Shown piece after piece: positions 12,096 through 22,152 of a stretch of DNA of 64,000 bases. The stretch's first letter is position 1. The number at the start of each line of letters is the position of its first letter. The notes below the pieces were generated by a model. It did no database searches. It saw only the letters and a program-made list of their open reading frames with translations, and was not told the DNA's origin. Origin of the DNA: Ashinkailepas kermadecensis. Its lineage: Eukaryota; Arthropoda; Thecostraca; Neolepadidae. The translations under genes and the position numbers were made by a program. The stretch is taken from assembly GCA_034440615.1 (NCBI GenBank), contig JAOTOM010005179.1:1187001-1251000 (forward strand), in the 5' to 3' direction.

Positions 12096-12577
12096 ACGCA
12101 GCCATCCGTTCGTCTCATCTAAACCATGTTAGGGTAGCCTGGACTAACGGACCTACGCTGAAATCTTACCTGGTCCGCTCAGCCCTGGAAATGCCGCCAT
12201 GCCCTGCTGGTAGGAGAACGTGCCACACCTGTATCAACGGGCTCAAAGGTAGATGCACACGGAAAAACGTAGTTTACAAAATAACGTGCAATCGCTGTCT
12301 TGGAACATTTTATGTCGGTGAAACTAAACGTAGTATCAGGGATAGGTACAATGAGCACTTGGGAGATGCCAGACTTCGTAGAGCATACACACCTTTAGGC
12401 GAACACATGATCGACAAACATTCTAACATGGAACACAGCGACACTAACACAAACTTCAAAGTAGAAATTCTAGCAACAGCCAGGGACAACGCTGATCTGA
12501 AGGTCCTCGTATCTCTACATATACGTAATCTACGGCCGCAACTAAACACGCAAACGACGTCTTGGTATATCACATAA
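12096..12577 (+). pseudogene. PLE GIY-YIG endonuclease domain
   Basis: Third coding piece of the element. A linker (VRVAWTNGPTLKSYLVRSA, about 12130-12188) and a Cys-rich segment (PPCPAG...CHTCI...C) precede the GIY-YIG module: VVYKI for 'GIY', FYVGET for 'YIG', then the conserved Arg in KRSIRDRYNEHL and the downstream GEH motif. In the family this domain nicks target DNA to prime reverse transcription. Core motifs of this part look intact, but it is out of frame with the RT: a stop at 12093-12095 ends the RT frame. The open frame ends with a stop at 12575-12577. Confidence 0.85.
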
Positions 12578-12825
12578 AATTACATAAACATAACTTAGTT
12601 ATATTGGATATATGTCTATATATCTGCATGAGTGTATGTATCGATATGTATATGGACCATCGGCTCGGGCTTCCTCAGAGGATTCCTTCTTGACATAGTT
12701 TGTTTCTGGTTTGGAGTTTCTGTGAGTGTCTGCACCACTGAGGAGGCTTTTCTTCATTCCACGTGTCCTTTTGCACGCTTTTTTCCCGCGTGCCTTTTTC
12801 AATTTTTTAAGCTTGGGCTTTTTTT

Positions 12826-12859
12826 TCGTCACTCCTGACGATGGCCTCTGGCCGAAACG
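12826..12859 (+). ncRNA. Hammerhead-ribozyme-like motif in PLE tail
   Basis: Reading 5' to 3': CG (12827-12828), UC (12829-12830, the usual pre-cleavage UH), ACTC, then CTGACGA (12835-12841), a GGCC-TCT-GGCC hairpin (12843-12853) and GAAA plus CG (12854-12859). This matches the hammerhead core order CUGANGA - stem II - GAAA, with a 2-bp stem III. Stem I is essentially absent, and TCGTCA/TGACGA can instead form a competing hairpin, so activity is doubtful. Hammerhead motifs are known in Penelope-like elements, which supports the call. Confidence 0.5.
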
Positions 12860-13019
12860 TTGAGTTATAAAATATAACCTGTATCGTTACTTTTGATATC
12901 AACTCAGCACCTCCTGGTATATTGAAGGTCGTATATTTTCTTTACATGTAATGTCTAAAACCCAGGAGCATCTAAGAGCCATTCTTCGTTGTATTATAGA
13001 GCCACACCACAGTAAGCTA

Positions 13020-13270
13020 CCCAGCAGGATGGTGCTCTTGGGCTGGTTGTGGTGTAGTGTGGTGCTGTTCAGCTGACTGGTGTGGTGTGGTGCCGTTCAG
13101 CTGACTGTGGTGTGGTGTGGTGTTGTTAGGCTGACTGTGGTGTGGTGTGGTGTTGTTCAGCTGTCTGTGGTGTGGTGTGATGTTGTTAGGCTGACTGTGG
13201 TGTGATGTGGTGCTGTACAGCTGACTGTGGTGGTGTGGTTCTCTCCAGCTGGCTGTGATTTCGTGTGGTG
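13020..13270. repeat. 30-bp GT-rich minisatellite, about 8 copies
   Basis: CTGACTGTGG recurs at 13101 and 13131 and onward at 30-bp steps, with degenerate TGGTGTGGTG filling. Confidence 0.9.
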
Positions 13271-13395
13271 CTGTTCTCCGGCTTTAGTGTGGTGCAGTTG
13301 TAAATGATTTTGGCAAAATGTGGTGTTTCATTAAAGGCTTTACAGTGTTGTGTGGCTTCACGGCACAGAGCAACAGACTGAACGAGTACACCATG

Positions 13396-13464
13396 CTCTA
13401 CTCCGCAGCGTCCCACCACAGTCGCAGATCATCTACTCCGCAGCGTCCCACCACAGTTGCAGTT
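13396..13464 (-). repeat. Two inverted copies of the 35-bp unit
   Basis: CTACTCCGCAGCGTCCCACC occurs twice 35 bp apart. This is the reverse complement of the unit arrayed at 8711-9431, on the other side of the Penelope element. Confidence 0.9.
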
Positions 13465-13710
13465 ACGGATGTTGCATCTGCCCCATATTACTCCAACATA
13501 CTAACTGTTGTCTACTTTAGCCTTGGTAGAACATTTAGAGTCAAAACAGTTGAAGCTTCGGCAATGTAATTAGGTGATGTCCGATTCGCATCAAATTTAA
13601 GCTTGCTTCCTCCACTTGATCCACGACATGCTTGTCGCGTCCATGAACTATGCTTTTGGCTGGGAATATTGCTGAGCCGTTGGCCTTGACGTCGCCGTTG
13701 AACTCATTGG

Positions 13711-14010
13711 AGCCCGACGGTCTGATGGTGGTATGGCGTTGTCGACACTGCTACCACCAGAGCCCAACAGTCTGGTGGTGGCATGACGTTGTCGACACTG
13801 CTGCCATAAGAGCCCGACGGTCTGGTGGTGGCATGGCGTTGTCGACACTGCTACCATCAGATCCCAACGGTATGATGGTGGCATGGTGTTGTCGACACTG
13901 CTGCCATCAGATCCCAACAGTCTGGTGGTGGCATGGCGTTGTCGACACTGCTACCATCAGAGCCCGACGGTCTGGTGGTGGCATGGCGTTGTCGAAACTG
14001 TTACCAGCAA
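13711..14010. repeat. 50-bp minisatellite, 6 copies
   Basis: Units begin AGCCCGACGG or AGCCCAACAG (13711, 13761, 13811 and onward) and contain GTTGTCGACACTGCT. Confidence 0.95.
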
Positions 14011-14189
14011 GGCTCCACGACCTGATTGTGGCATGACAGCGTCGGCACTGCTAACATCGAAGCGCTTGGTAGCTTTGCGCTGCACTCTAGCGTTCTTTTT
14101 AGCATACCTATTCCCTGTCTAAGGGTAATCTTTCTCCGTGTCTGTACACAATATTCCAAGTGGGATCGCACATGCACCCTGGCGCCAAA

Positions 14190-14322
14190 CCACCTAACCT
14201 GATCAGCTGGATGTACCCCCGCGCCAAGCCACCTAACCTGATCAGCTGGATGTACCCCCGCGCCAAGCCACCTAACCTGATCAGCTGGATGTACCCCCGC
14301 GCCAAGCTACCTAACCTGATCA
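14190..14322. repeat. 39-bp minisatellite, 3-4 copies
   Basis: Near-identical 39-bp units containing CTGATCAGCTGGATGTACCC; a multiple of 3, so short frames stay open on both strands. Confidence 0.95.
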
Positions 14323-15010
14323 GCAATGTATTGCGACATCGTATGCACTAGGCTAGCAGCCGCTGGTCACTTCCCGGCCGCGTCAACTCACTCCCACCAA
14401 CGTATGTCTCCATGATCGTGATAACGTTACGTTCATGCGAGATAGACAAGTGCTTATCGATGCTGCCGGAACACAAGATTATAAACGTACTATAAGACGA
14501 TCAATGCAGCATAGGTGTATTATAATGCATTCACGTCAATATGTCCATCGCGTTCAAGAGAAAATGTAGCTCTTCATCATGGTAGCCATGGGTGGAGAGG
14601 TTGAAAATTATCGATGAGGTCCAATGCGTGGAGGCAATGAGTGCTGCCAATTTAGTTGGTAGGGCCCACCCAATAGGTTCCACGTCAGGAGAGCAAGAAG
14701 CTGATGGGGTCAAGGCAAAGATGGTGGGGCTCCGGTCCCATCAAAAGCATTGGAAACTCCATCCCTGATGGCACCACCACTTCCTTATTTTCATTTCCTT
14801 TGCAGTCGCTAAGCGTAATAAAAGCGGCTCCACTGTATGATCTCTGCTGCGGGCAGAGAATGGTGAAAGCCAAGGTGTTTTGATAATTGATCCATTATAC
14901 AAGAAAAGTGAGGTCATGGTGTCATGTCGTCAAGTTGCAAGACAGAGCAATGGCCAATCTTCGAGTGGTCAGTGTGGGCATCCATCTGCTCTGGTGTCAC
15001 TGTTACTGGG
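14323..15010. other. Intronic sequence without a gene
   Basis: Unique sequence inside the ftz intron. The part next to 15011 may belong to an inverted retroelement copy, but I cannot show it. Confidence 0.5.
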
Positions 15011-15211
15011 TCATAAAGTCATAATGCCTTCAGACTTAATAAGAGCCGCAAGAGCCCATCTAGGATAAGTCTGTAAAGGGAAAATACCATAACCCTGGCA
15101 AAAAGATTTTCATCACCCCAACCAACACCGCATCCCAAGTTCCAAAGAAGCCATCCACCAAAATCCCACACATCCATCCATGCCTATCTACCTTACCTAT
15201 TCAGCACTATT
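15011..15211 (-). repeat. Inverted copy of LINE 3' UTR (left arm)
   Basis: Aligns, reverse-complemented, with 16157-16340 over nearly its whole length. Shared blocks include CAGACTTAATAAGAGCC, CCATCCACCA, ATCCCACACA and TGCCTATCTACC. Divergence between the arms is visible but moderate (I estimate roughly 80% identity). Confidence 0.85.
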
Positions 15212-15565
15212 AAACTAGTCTTGGAGGACCTAGAAAGTGGGCTGACCAATGGCAGATGTCTTTCAACTATGATAAGTGTAAGGTTATGCATCTGGGGTCT
15301 GGAGATGAGACTTTCAGATATGTAATGGGAGGGAGGGAACTGGATGTTATTAAGGAGGAAAGATACTTGGATGAATTAGTTTCAAGGGACCTTGAAGCGG
15401 AAGAACAATGTATATCAACTGGGAACGGGGCACTCAGAATGCTGGGACTCATTAGTATGAGTGTGAGATATAAGAGCAAGGAAGTCATGAAAAACTGAAC
15501 TGAGCACATGTGCGACCCCACTTGGAATATGTTGTACAAGCATGGAGCCCCTTCCTAGAAAGAGA

Positions 15566-15659
<94 letters not shown>

Positions 15660-16340
15660 TAGAGGGAGTGCAGCGCAGGGTCGCTGGGTGTAATAGGTAA
15701 CTTAGAATATGGTGAAAGACTTATGGCATTAGATATGTGCTCACTCACGTATAGGAGATTGAGGGGGACATGATTGAAATGTACAAAATTGTTAAAGGGC
15801 TAGATAAGGCCAATTTTAATGATGCTCTTCGGTTTAGAGTATCACATAGGGGTCATCATTTCAGGTTAGACAAGTTGAGGTGTAGGACAGTTAAGCGACA
15901 ACAGGTTTTCAGTCAAAGGGTTGTTGATCAGTGGAATGAGCTGCCTGTTGATGTTGTGGGGAGTTCCTCATTGAATGTATTTAAAAGTAGGGCGGACAAT
16001 TTTTTTTAGACAGGAAAAATATTATTTTTTAGTTCTAATTAGTGATGGATGGGGTGATATTTATGCACGGCACAGACCCCTTTAAGCAGGCATTGATGCA
16101 GTTTGAAAATTATTGGTATGGAATTAAATCCACATGTGTTAAGAGGGATCAAGGGAATAGGGCTGAATAGCTAGGTAGATAGGCATCGATAGGTGTGTGG
16201 GATGTTGGTGGATGGTTTCTTTAGGATGTGGTGATTGTTGGGGTGGGTCTTTTTACCAGGATTATGGTACCTTCAATTTCCAGACTTAACTGGATGAGCC
16301 CTTGTGGCTCTTATTAAGTCTAAACACTTTATGACTTTAT
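15212..16340 (+). mobile_element. LINE (non-LTR retrotransposon) 3' end, decayed
   Basis: Translation pieces at 15250-15498 and 15770-16009 carry the C-terminal end of a LINE reverse transcriptase: WADQWQMSFNYDKCKVMHLG, then GDMIEMYKIVKGLD, FRLDKLRCRTVKRQQVFSQR and VVDQWNELP...LNVFKSRADNFF before a stop at 16007-16009. This layout is typical of many invertebrate LINEs of the Jockey/CR1 group; I do not assign a clade. A (TA)n tract splits the coding part, frames are shifted and the catalytic half of the RT is missing, so it is a dead 5'-truncated copy. The 3' UTR follows to about 16340 and forms the right arm of the inverted repeat. Confidence 0.85.
15566..15657. repeat. (TA)n microsatellite inside the LINE
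   Basis: About 90 bp of TA with a single TG interruption, placed within the LINE coding remnant. Confidence 0.95.
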
Positions 16341-17265
16341 TCACTCGATCCCGGGTAACACACACGTGGCTCGAGTGCCCCACTAATAATTTTCCAATTC
16401 CATCATATCTGCTTAAAGGGGCCTGTACAGTGCACACCTACTTAGCCGCCCCCTTACCAAAACGTTTCTTGCACCACATCAAACCAGAAATTTTGCGATT
16501 CGCACCACTCCAATCCAGAACTTCTCAGCGCGCGAGGAGCGCTGAAACAGTTCTTGTTCCATGAGATTTGTTCTGGGTCGGGCCCCCTTAGGAAAATCCT
16601 GGCTGCGCCCCCGGTTGGAAGCACTTCTCTTTTTTCCAACCAACACATGCTACACCCTATCACGCCTGCCTCTCATTTGCCAACAGATACAAGTTGACTT
16701 GTGTTTGTTACAAGTTCTCAATCGCAAGTTGCAACTTCTCTGCACTTCAGCCTCATGCACTCTCGCCTCTTTCAACTGGCACTGGACCACTCTTTTAAGC
16801 ATCCATACCATGGTATGCTGTTCATCTCCATTAAATCTAATCTAAGGCTAAACTTAGATATCCGTGTCGCCTTACAATCATCTATGATGAAAACATAGTG
16901 GACCCTGAACAATGTGTCGACGGTAATTTTTCCTCACAGTCACGGGTGTCGCTATGGCGGGGATGGGGGAGGAACAATTCCCTATCAAACTTCGTGAAAT
17001 GTAACATTACGCGTGTGACGATGCATGACAAAAATCGACCTAAGAATCCTTGAGTCCCACCACCCCATTCGAAACCAGCGGCAACGCACTTGCTTACAGT
17101 TGCCTTTGAGTAACATTGTGACACCAGTTTTCCCTTCCAGTGGACTGTGAACGTATGGTGCCGCCAGGTTTCATACTGTGAAACCTGGACTGTGAACTGA
17201 CTGTGAACGTATGGTGCCTTCGACTCGACTCTGAGCGATATGGTGACGCCAGTTTTCCCTTCTAG
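16341..17265 (+). other. End of the ftz intron
   Basis: Unique sequence without a gene, ending in a pyrimidine-rich acceptor (TTTTCCCTTCTAG, AG at 17264-17265). Two near-identical stretches of about 20 bp (GTGAACGTATGGTGCC) lie at about 17148 and 17203. Confidence 0.65.
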
Positions 17266-17678
17266 TCGATCCCGGGCACACACCGAAGCGGACCCGTCAG
17301 TCCTACACGCGCTTCCAGACACTGGAGCTGGAGAAGGAGTTCCGCACCAACCGGTACCTGACGCGCCGGCGGCGGATAGAGATCGCACACGCCGTCTCCC
17401 TGTCCGAGCGCCAAATCAAGATCTGGTTCCAGAACCGTCGGATGAAGGCAAAAAAGGAGACGAAGCAGGTCGACTCAACCGAGCGGGACGAGCCGGACGA
17501 CGCCGCAGCCGAGAAGGCGGTCGAGTCGTCACCTCCAACGAGCTCGTTCGAAGCTGCTGCGCCGTGCTCGTCCAGTCTCGTGACCAACTCGCTGGAAGAC
17601 ATGATGCCCACCATGCCGAGCTCCTTACTAGCCGGCCAACATTATGCAGGTATCAAGTCCCAAACGCATTCGGCGTAA
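17266..17678 (+). CDS. ftz: Fushi tarazu (Ftz), exon 2 with homeobox
   Basis: Exon 2 completes a split Ile codon (A + TC), keeps frame with exon 1 and ends at TAA (17676-17678); it supplies residues 152-288. The homeodomain is residues 158-217: N-terminal arm [11 protein letters not shown], helix 1 TLELEKEF, helix 2 [11 protein letters not shown], and recognition helix [19 protein letters not shown] with Gln50 and Asn51 intact. KRTRQ, SLSERQ and a non-Trp residue at position 56 (Ala) fit Ftz rather than Antp or Scr, which have CLTERQ and MKWKKE. Homeodomain residues 21-22 are RT, not the almost universal HF. The linker from hexapeptide to homeodomain is only about 10 residues. The 71-residue tail has an acidic patch (ERDEPDD) and Ser/Ala-rich sequence. 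GCAG|GTATCA near 17646 could be another donor, so the last dozen residues are less sure. The protein is a DNA-binding nuclear factor. Confidence 0.85.
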
Positions 17679-18396
17679 CGCGTGCTGGGATGTGTGAACA
17701 AACTCAGGGTGGCCTGGGCTGACGCGATGGTCAGAGGAAACATGCCTCTGACATCTGATCAGGAACCTCGGGGAAACAGTGCTGTTGGTATGTACAAGTG
17801 TGCATGTGAGTTGTGTAAGAGGACACAATTTTGGTGTCTTATAATTTTCCTTTTTGCACCTACTGTGCGAGTAGGTGAGAAACAGACGTTGTACGGGTAT
17901 CATGCTTTCAATTCGAATTGTTTACACCATTATTTAGTCATTTATCTCCGTGAACTTCTGAGTTTTTACTATCCATGCATTGTAAGATGAGTACAGGACA
18001 GAGGGAGACCATATGTCATACGTCATACGTCAACACGTCAGCATACGTCAACACTTGTGAAACTCAGCTCTGTTTTCAAACCTTCTAGGTCTCACTGGAC
18101 TAGGGCATTCGTCTTACTTCGTTTCCTCAATTAAGTTGAACTAAGACTTGTGCTGCTTATCATGAAAGTGTTGCATACAAGCAGGTCATACAAGTGTCGA
18201 GTACCCAGGGATAACTGCCGCGGGCATTGGGATTCACGAGCAAAGTAATTGGTGTTCCATTTTCTCTACATCCCCTCTGGATTTGACTCCTTTTCTATGT
18301 GGTCAAACCATTCACAGCATTGTATTCACATATGACCTGACAATGGGTAGAATTTTGATATCCTCATGAAATATATGCAAATGCACATATATATAT

Positions 18397-18471
<75 letters not shown>

Positions 18472-20079
18472 TACCTGTGCATGCAAAGGAAAACTTCATG
18501 AAGGTTCACTGATGTCACAGGTCGGTTGTCATTTTTCGTTTCGTCTTTCCTTCGTTCATCATTTTCGTCCTTCTGCTCTTCACAGGGATGTATTACAAAT
18601 ATCGTTCGTTGCTAAGAATGCATATTTAACGTTCCGTCACACGTAGATGACATCTTAAGGAATATAGAAGGCATGCAGCCTACGCTTGATTCAAAGTTAA
18701 AACTAACATAAAACACGTGAGATAATTAGTCATAGGTGGCCTGTGAAGAGCAGTAACTGGGAAAGAAATGACAGCCGATCTGAGATCTAGGAATATATAT
18801 ATATCAATTACGAAGATGGAGGCATTGCATTCGGTTGGACCGCATTCGGTTCGCAATTTCTCTCAGCATATTGCCCATTCAGATCCGATCCTGTCAAAGG
18901 TGAATCGGAATTTCTGCACTGAAGATAATTGCTAGCCGAATGCTTTCCAACGGAATGACATAAAACACTCCATTTTCGGAAATCAAACCACGGCTCAAAA
19001 TATGTCGTTTATGGTGCAATGTGTCAAGTTCCAATATTTCACCACAGGCACTTACCACCTTGGAAGAATATTTCGACATCCTTGTGAATGTCAGTAAATC
19101 AGGTAGGCTGCAAACAATGGCATGCATCCACTTAAACCTGTTGTCAACATTGTTGTTTGAGACTGCCTCTGATTTGGCCGGTATTTTCCTCCACGCGTGT
19201 ATGTTGCTTGTGTTGTACCTGCTGCCGATCCACTACCTGACGCCGCAATGACTGTCCAGCGTGCAGCTGGCCAGTGGGGCCAGGTCAGCTTTAGCTGCTA
19301 ACACTCTGACATTGTCCACCGGCATACCTTTCACGGCACATGAGGCCGCTATGGCCAGCTCCCGCTAACCACGACCATTAGACACGCGCAACTCGATCCC
19401 CTGGCCAGCGTAATTACTGGTGTCACCGCCTGCCTGCTAATTGAAAGGGTTGGGTAATAGCAGGCCGGTGTCGGCCCCGGCAGAGCACCCGACCACTGCC
19501 CAGTCGGCCGGCCACCTCAGTGGTGTTAGCCTCTTGTGAGGGCTCCGTGAGATAGAGACTGCGACGCCTGGCCACTGGTCGTGGCCGACCACCTGCCGTC
19601 TGTGTGCGTGCGCGATTCAGTTTCGATATGAAGAGCTGCCGCCCAGGTCGGCACTGTGCGCTGGTGTGCTATACCAAAGATAAACTCACCTCGCTGCTCC
19701 TGCGTTTCACGCCAGTCAATTCTAGTTTGACGTGACGGAAATGGTGTTATGTGCATGCAACTTTACATTACTACCTCATCAGTACCTCGTGGCTCCGTTT
19801 TGTAGCGGTCACGTGACACAACTCAGGTAAAACTCAGGGTATGTATACAATCACGCCAACGTAGCATGCATGGCGATAGAGACAAGGTGTACATTGTGGT
19901 ATGACGTTCGATGCAGTTGCCTAGGGCGGTGTTCGTTGTTGTGATTATATGGTGTGCTCCACTAGTGTAACGCTGTGTTATGACTTCACAACTGCGCCTG
20001 CGCCGTCGATGTCAGCGGCTCATCCAATAAATATCGATGCAGCTAAGCGGTTTCTCTTGGCGACATACGACCTAAATGT
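17679..20079. other. ftz 3' flank and intergenic DNA
   Basis: Holds the unplaced ftz 3' UTR (I see no clear AATAAA in the first kilobase) and one mixed microsatellite. No gene, tRNA or element recognised. Confidence 0.55.
18385..18475. repeat. (CA)n(TA)n microsatellite
   Basis: Compound run of AC dinucleotides followed by about 40 bp of AT. Confidence 0.95.
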
Positions 20080-20250
20080 TCACCTCAGCTCGCGTCGTTC
20101 CCTACGACAGACGGAGGACCAAAATATTCACCTTAGTTCGCGTCGTTCCCTACAACAGACACGCGGACCCAAATATTCACCTTAGCTCACGTCGTTCCCT
20201 ACAACAGACACGCGGACCCAAATGTTCACCTAAGTTCGCGCCGTTCCATG
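20080..20250. repeat. ~49-bp minisatellite, 4 copies
   Basis: CGTCGTTCCCTAC or close variants recur at 20093, 20141, 20190 and 20239 with TTCACCTTAG between. Confidence 0.9.
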
Positions 20251-20389
20251 CGCACTGCGTGGTGACACTGCAACAGCTATGAGTAGTTTTCTGCCGTCAT
20301 ACCGCCTTCCCAGTCAGAACGAGCAAATATCAAGTTAGAAAGACACATCCGTACCAACACTGGCCGCCCAGGCAGCCCGGTCTTCTCAG

Positions 20390-20830
20390 GCCTTGTGTCC
20401 GTCACTACAGCGGCGGGGGATGCCCAGTGCGTCGATTGCCACAGCCGCCGGTCCAGCGACAGGACGTCGTCACAACTACACAGCGGCACAATGCGTGCCA
20501 CGCGGCGCGCGCCGCAGGTGGCGCCGCCGGCGACAGGCGGCCATATTGGACGGGCGCGCGCGCGGCCGGTCGGGCCCGGCCGCTCCCCACCGGCCGGGCC
20601 GACCAAAATGGCGGCCGCCACGGCTCGTTTGTCATCGCAGCGGCCTTGTCCGGACGCCGCGTCACGGACTCACGGAGGAAGCGGCGCGCACCACCAGCAG
20701 TGTTCCTGTGCGCCGACCAGATGCCACACCCGCACCCAGCCGAGCGCGACGCGGCGTCGTTGTCTCTGCAGCGGCGGCTCTGCGCTGGGGTGAACGTACT
20801 CCCCGCCCGCCCGTCGCCTTTTTTGTTCCT
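20390..20830. promoter_or_regulatory. GC/CpG-rich island
   Basis: About 440 bp of very GC- and CpG-rich DNA (for example GGGCGCGCGCGCGGCCGG) in a neighbourhood of more ordinary composition. It contains AAAATGGCGGCC (20605-20616), an excellent match to the PHO/YY1 consensus. All frames give only low-complexity Arg/Ala/Pro peptides, so I see no coding exon. It could be a distal promoter or Polycomb-response-type element; both are guesses. Confidence 0.4.
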
Positions 20831-21360
20831 GGGGTTGGAGCAAAAACTAGTCCCCACCGGGCGGGCAGCCACATGCACCGCTAACATCAGGAAGTCCCCT
20901 GAAGTGGCACTCAGTGACTCGTGTACAGGTAAGCGAAATGTACAATAATAAACAATGAGCGAAGTGTGCCATGAACAACGCGCGAAGTGTACAAGTGTAA
21001 TTTGTATTCTGCATGCGTTGTACCAGCACTGTGACATCCGTAAAATCATTACTCGGCGGCATAGCGTTACCGTGATGTCCATTAGAGCCGTCCGCGGCGC
21101 GATCGAGATGGTGTCCGGGGAGCGTCGCCGGGTAACAGTAGGTCATGCCCAGAATGTCCGGCCGGCGGGACAGCACACGGCTCTCACTGACACGGCGGCT
21201 TCTTGCCTCTTCATGCCGCCGTCCATTCCTGACATTCGCCTCCAGGTGCGCCGTTAATCTTCGTGTAGTGTGCTTAATGGAATCTGGTTATAATTTGTGA
21301 ACAAACCGGCGGTCCGCAGCTCCCGACTGGCTGACCTTGATCGTGACGGGCCGAGCGAGA
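20831..21360. other. No gene seen
   Basis: Unique sequence between the GC-rich island and the CA-repeat complex. Confidence 0.55.
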
Positions 21361-21745
21361 GACCAGGCGCGCGCTCAGCACACACACACATACATACACA
21401 CACACACACACACATACACAATGACGGGCCGAGCGAGACCAGGCGCGCGCTCAGCACACACACACACATACACAATGACGGGCCGAGCCAGACACACACA
21501 CATACACATACACAATGACGGGCCGAGCGAGACCAGGCGCGCGGTCAGAACACACACACACACATACACAATGACGGGCCGAGCCAGACACACACACATA
21601 CACATACACAATGACGGGCCGAGCGAGACCAGGCGCGCGGTCAGAACACACACACACACATATACACAATGACGGGCCGAGCCAGACCAGGCGCACACTC
21701 AGCACACACACACACACACACACACATACACACACATACACACAG
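21361..21745. repeat. CA microsatellite / 40-bp unit complex
   Basis: Runs of ACACAC alternate with a fixed block, CAATGACGGGCCGAGC(G/C)AGA, present about seven times, sometimes extended by CCAGGCGCGCGCTCAG. Confidence 0.95.
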
Positions 21746-22082
21746 CGCCTGGAAGGCACCGGCATGGACACTGGAAACTGGGCGACCAGCTCCTAGTCAA
21801 TGATGTTGCCAACTGCTCTGCAGATGTTGTTACACCATCGCGTGCTCTCTACTTGCAACCCACCACTTCAAATTGCGTGTTCAAGTGCACTGCAACTGCT
21901 AACATGTATATTTATATAGATGAAGTTAGCATACTTCATAGATTTAATTGAAGTCGTTCACGGACAGCTTGACGGTCCAGGTGCCTCAGGTGCCTACCAT
22001 GGGGAACGTAACAGCTGAGAACAAACCGCAAAATTGGCGGCCGTTGGCCTTATTCGGCGAATTTCCCTCTTGCCTGCTATAC
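21746..22082. other. No gene seen
   Basis: Short unique stretch between two simple-repeat tracts. Confidence 0.55.
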
Positions 22083-22086
22083 ATAT

Positions 22087-22137
<51 letters not shown>

Positions 22138-22152
22138 GACATATATATGTGT
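22083..22152. repeat. (TA)n microsatellite
   Basis: About 45 bp of pure AT with flanking ACAC and GTGT edges. Confidence 0.95.

Larger units (their letters stand above)
10081..12960 (+). mobile_element. Penelope-like retroelement (PLE), decayed
   Basis: A retroelement with reverse transcriptase followed by a GIY-YIG endonuclease domain, the architecture typical of Penelope-like elements. Coding remnants lie in three frames (10081-11505, 11517-12095, 12191-12577). The 3' end is followed by a non-coding tail of about 380 bp holding a hammerhead-like motif. It is in the same orientation as ftz and inside its intron. I find no matching upstream pseudo-LTR, so the left boundary is uncertain and the copy may be 5'-truncated. 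Confidence 0.85.

Noticed and set aside
17266..17678. Homeobox exon read as Antennapedia or as the Scr second exon
   Set aside because: Scr exon 1 lies 41 kb downstream on the same strand, so this exon cannot belong to it. SLSERQ and Ala56 differ from Antp/Scr (CLTERQ, Trp56), and the phase matches the exon at 7522.
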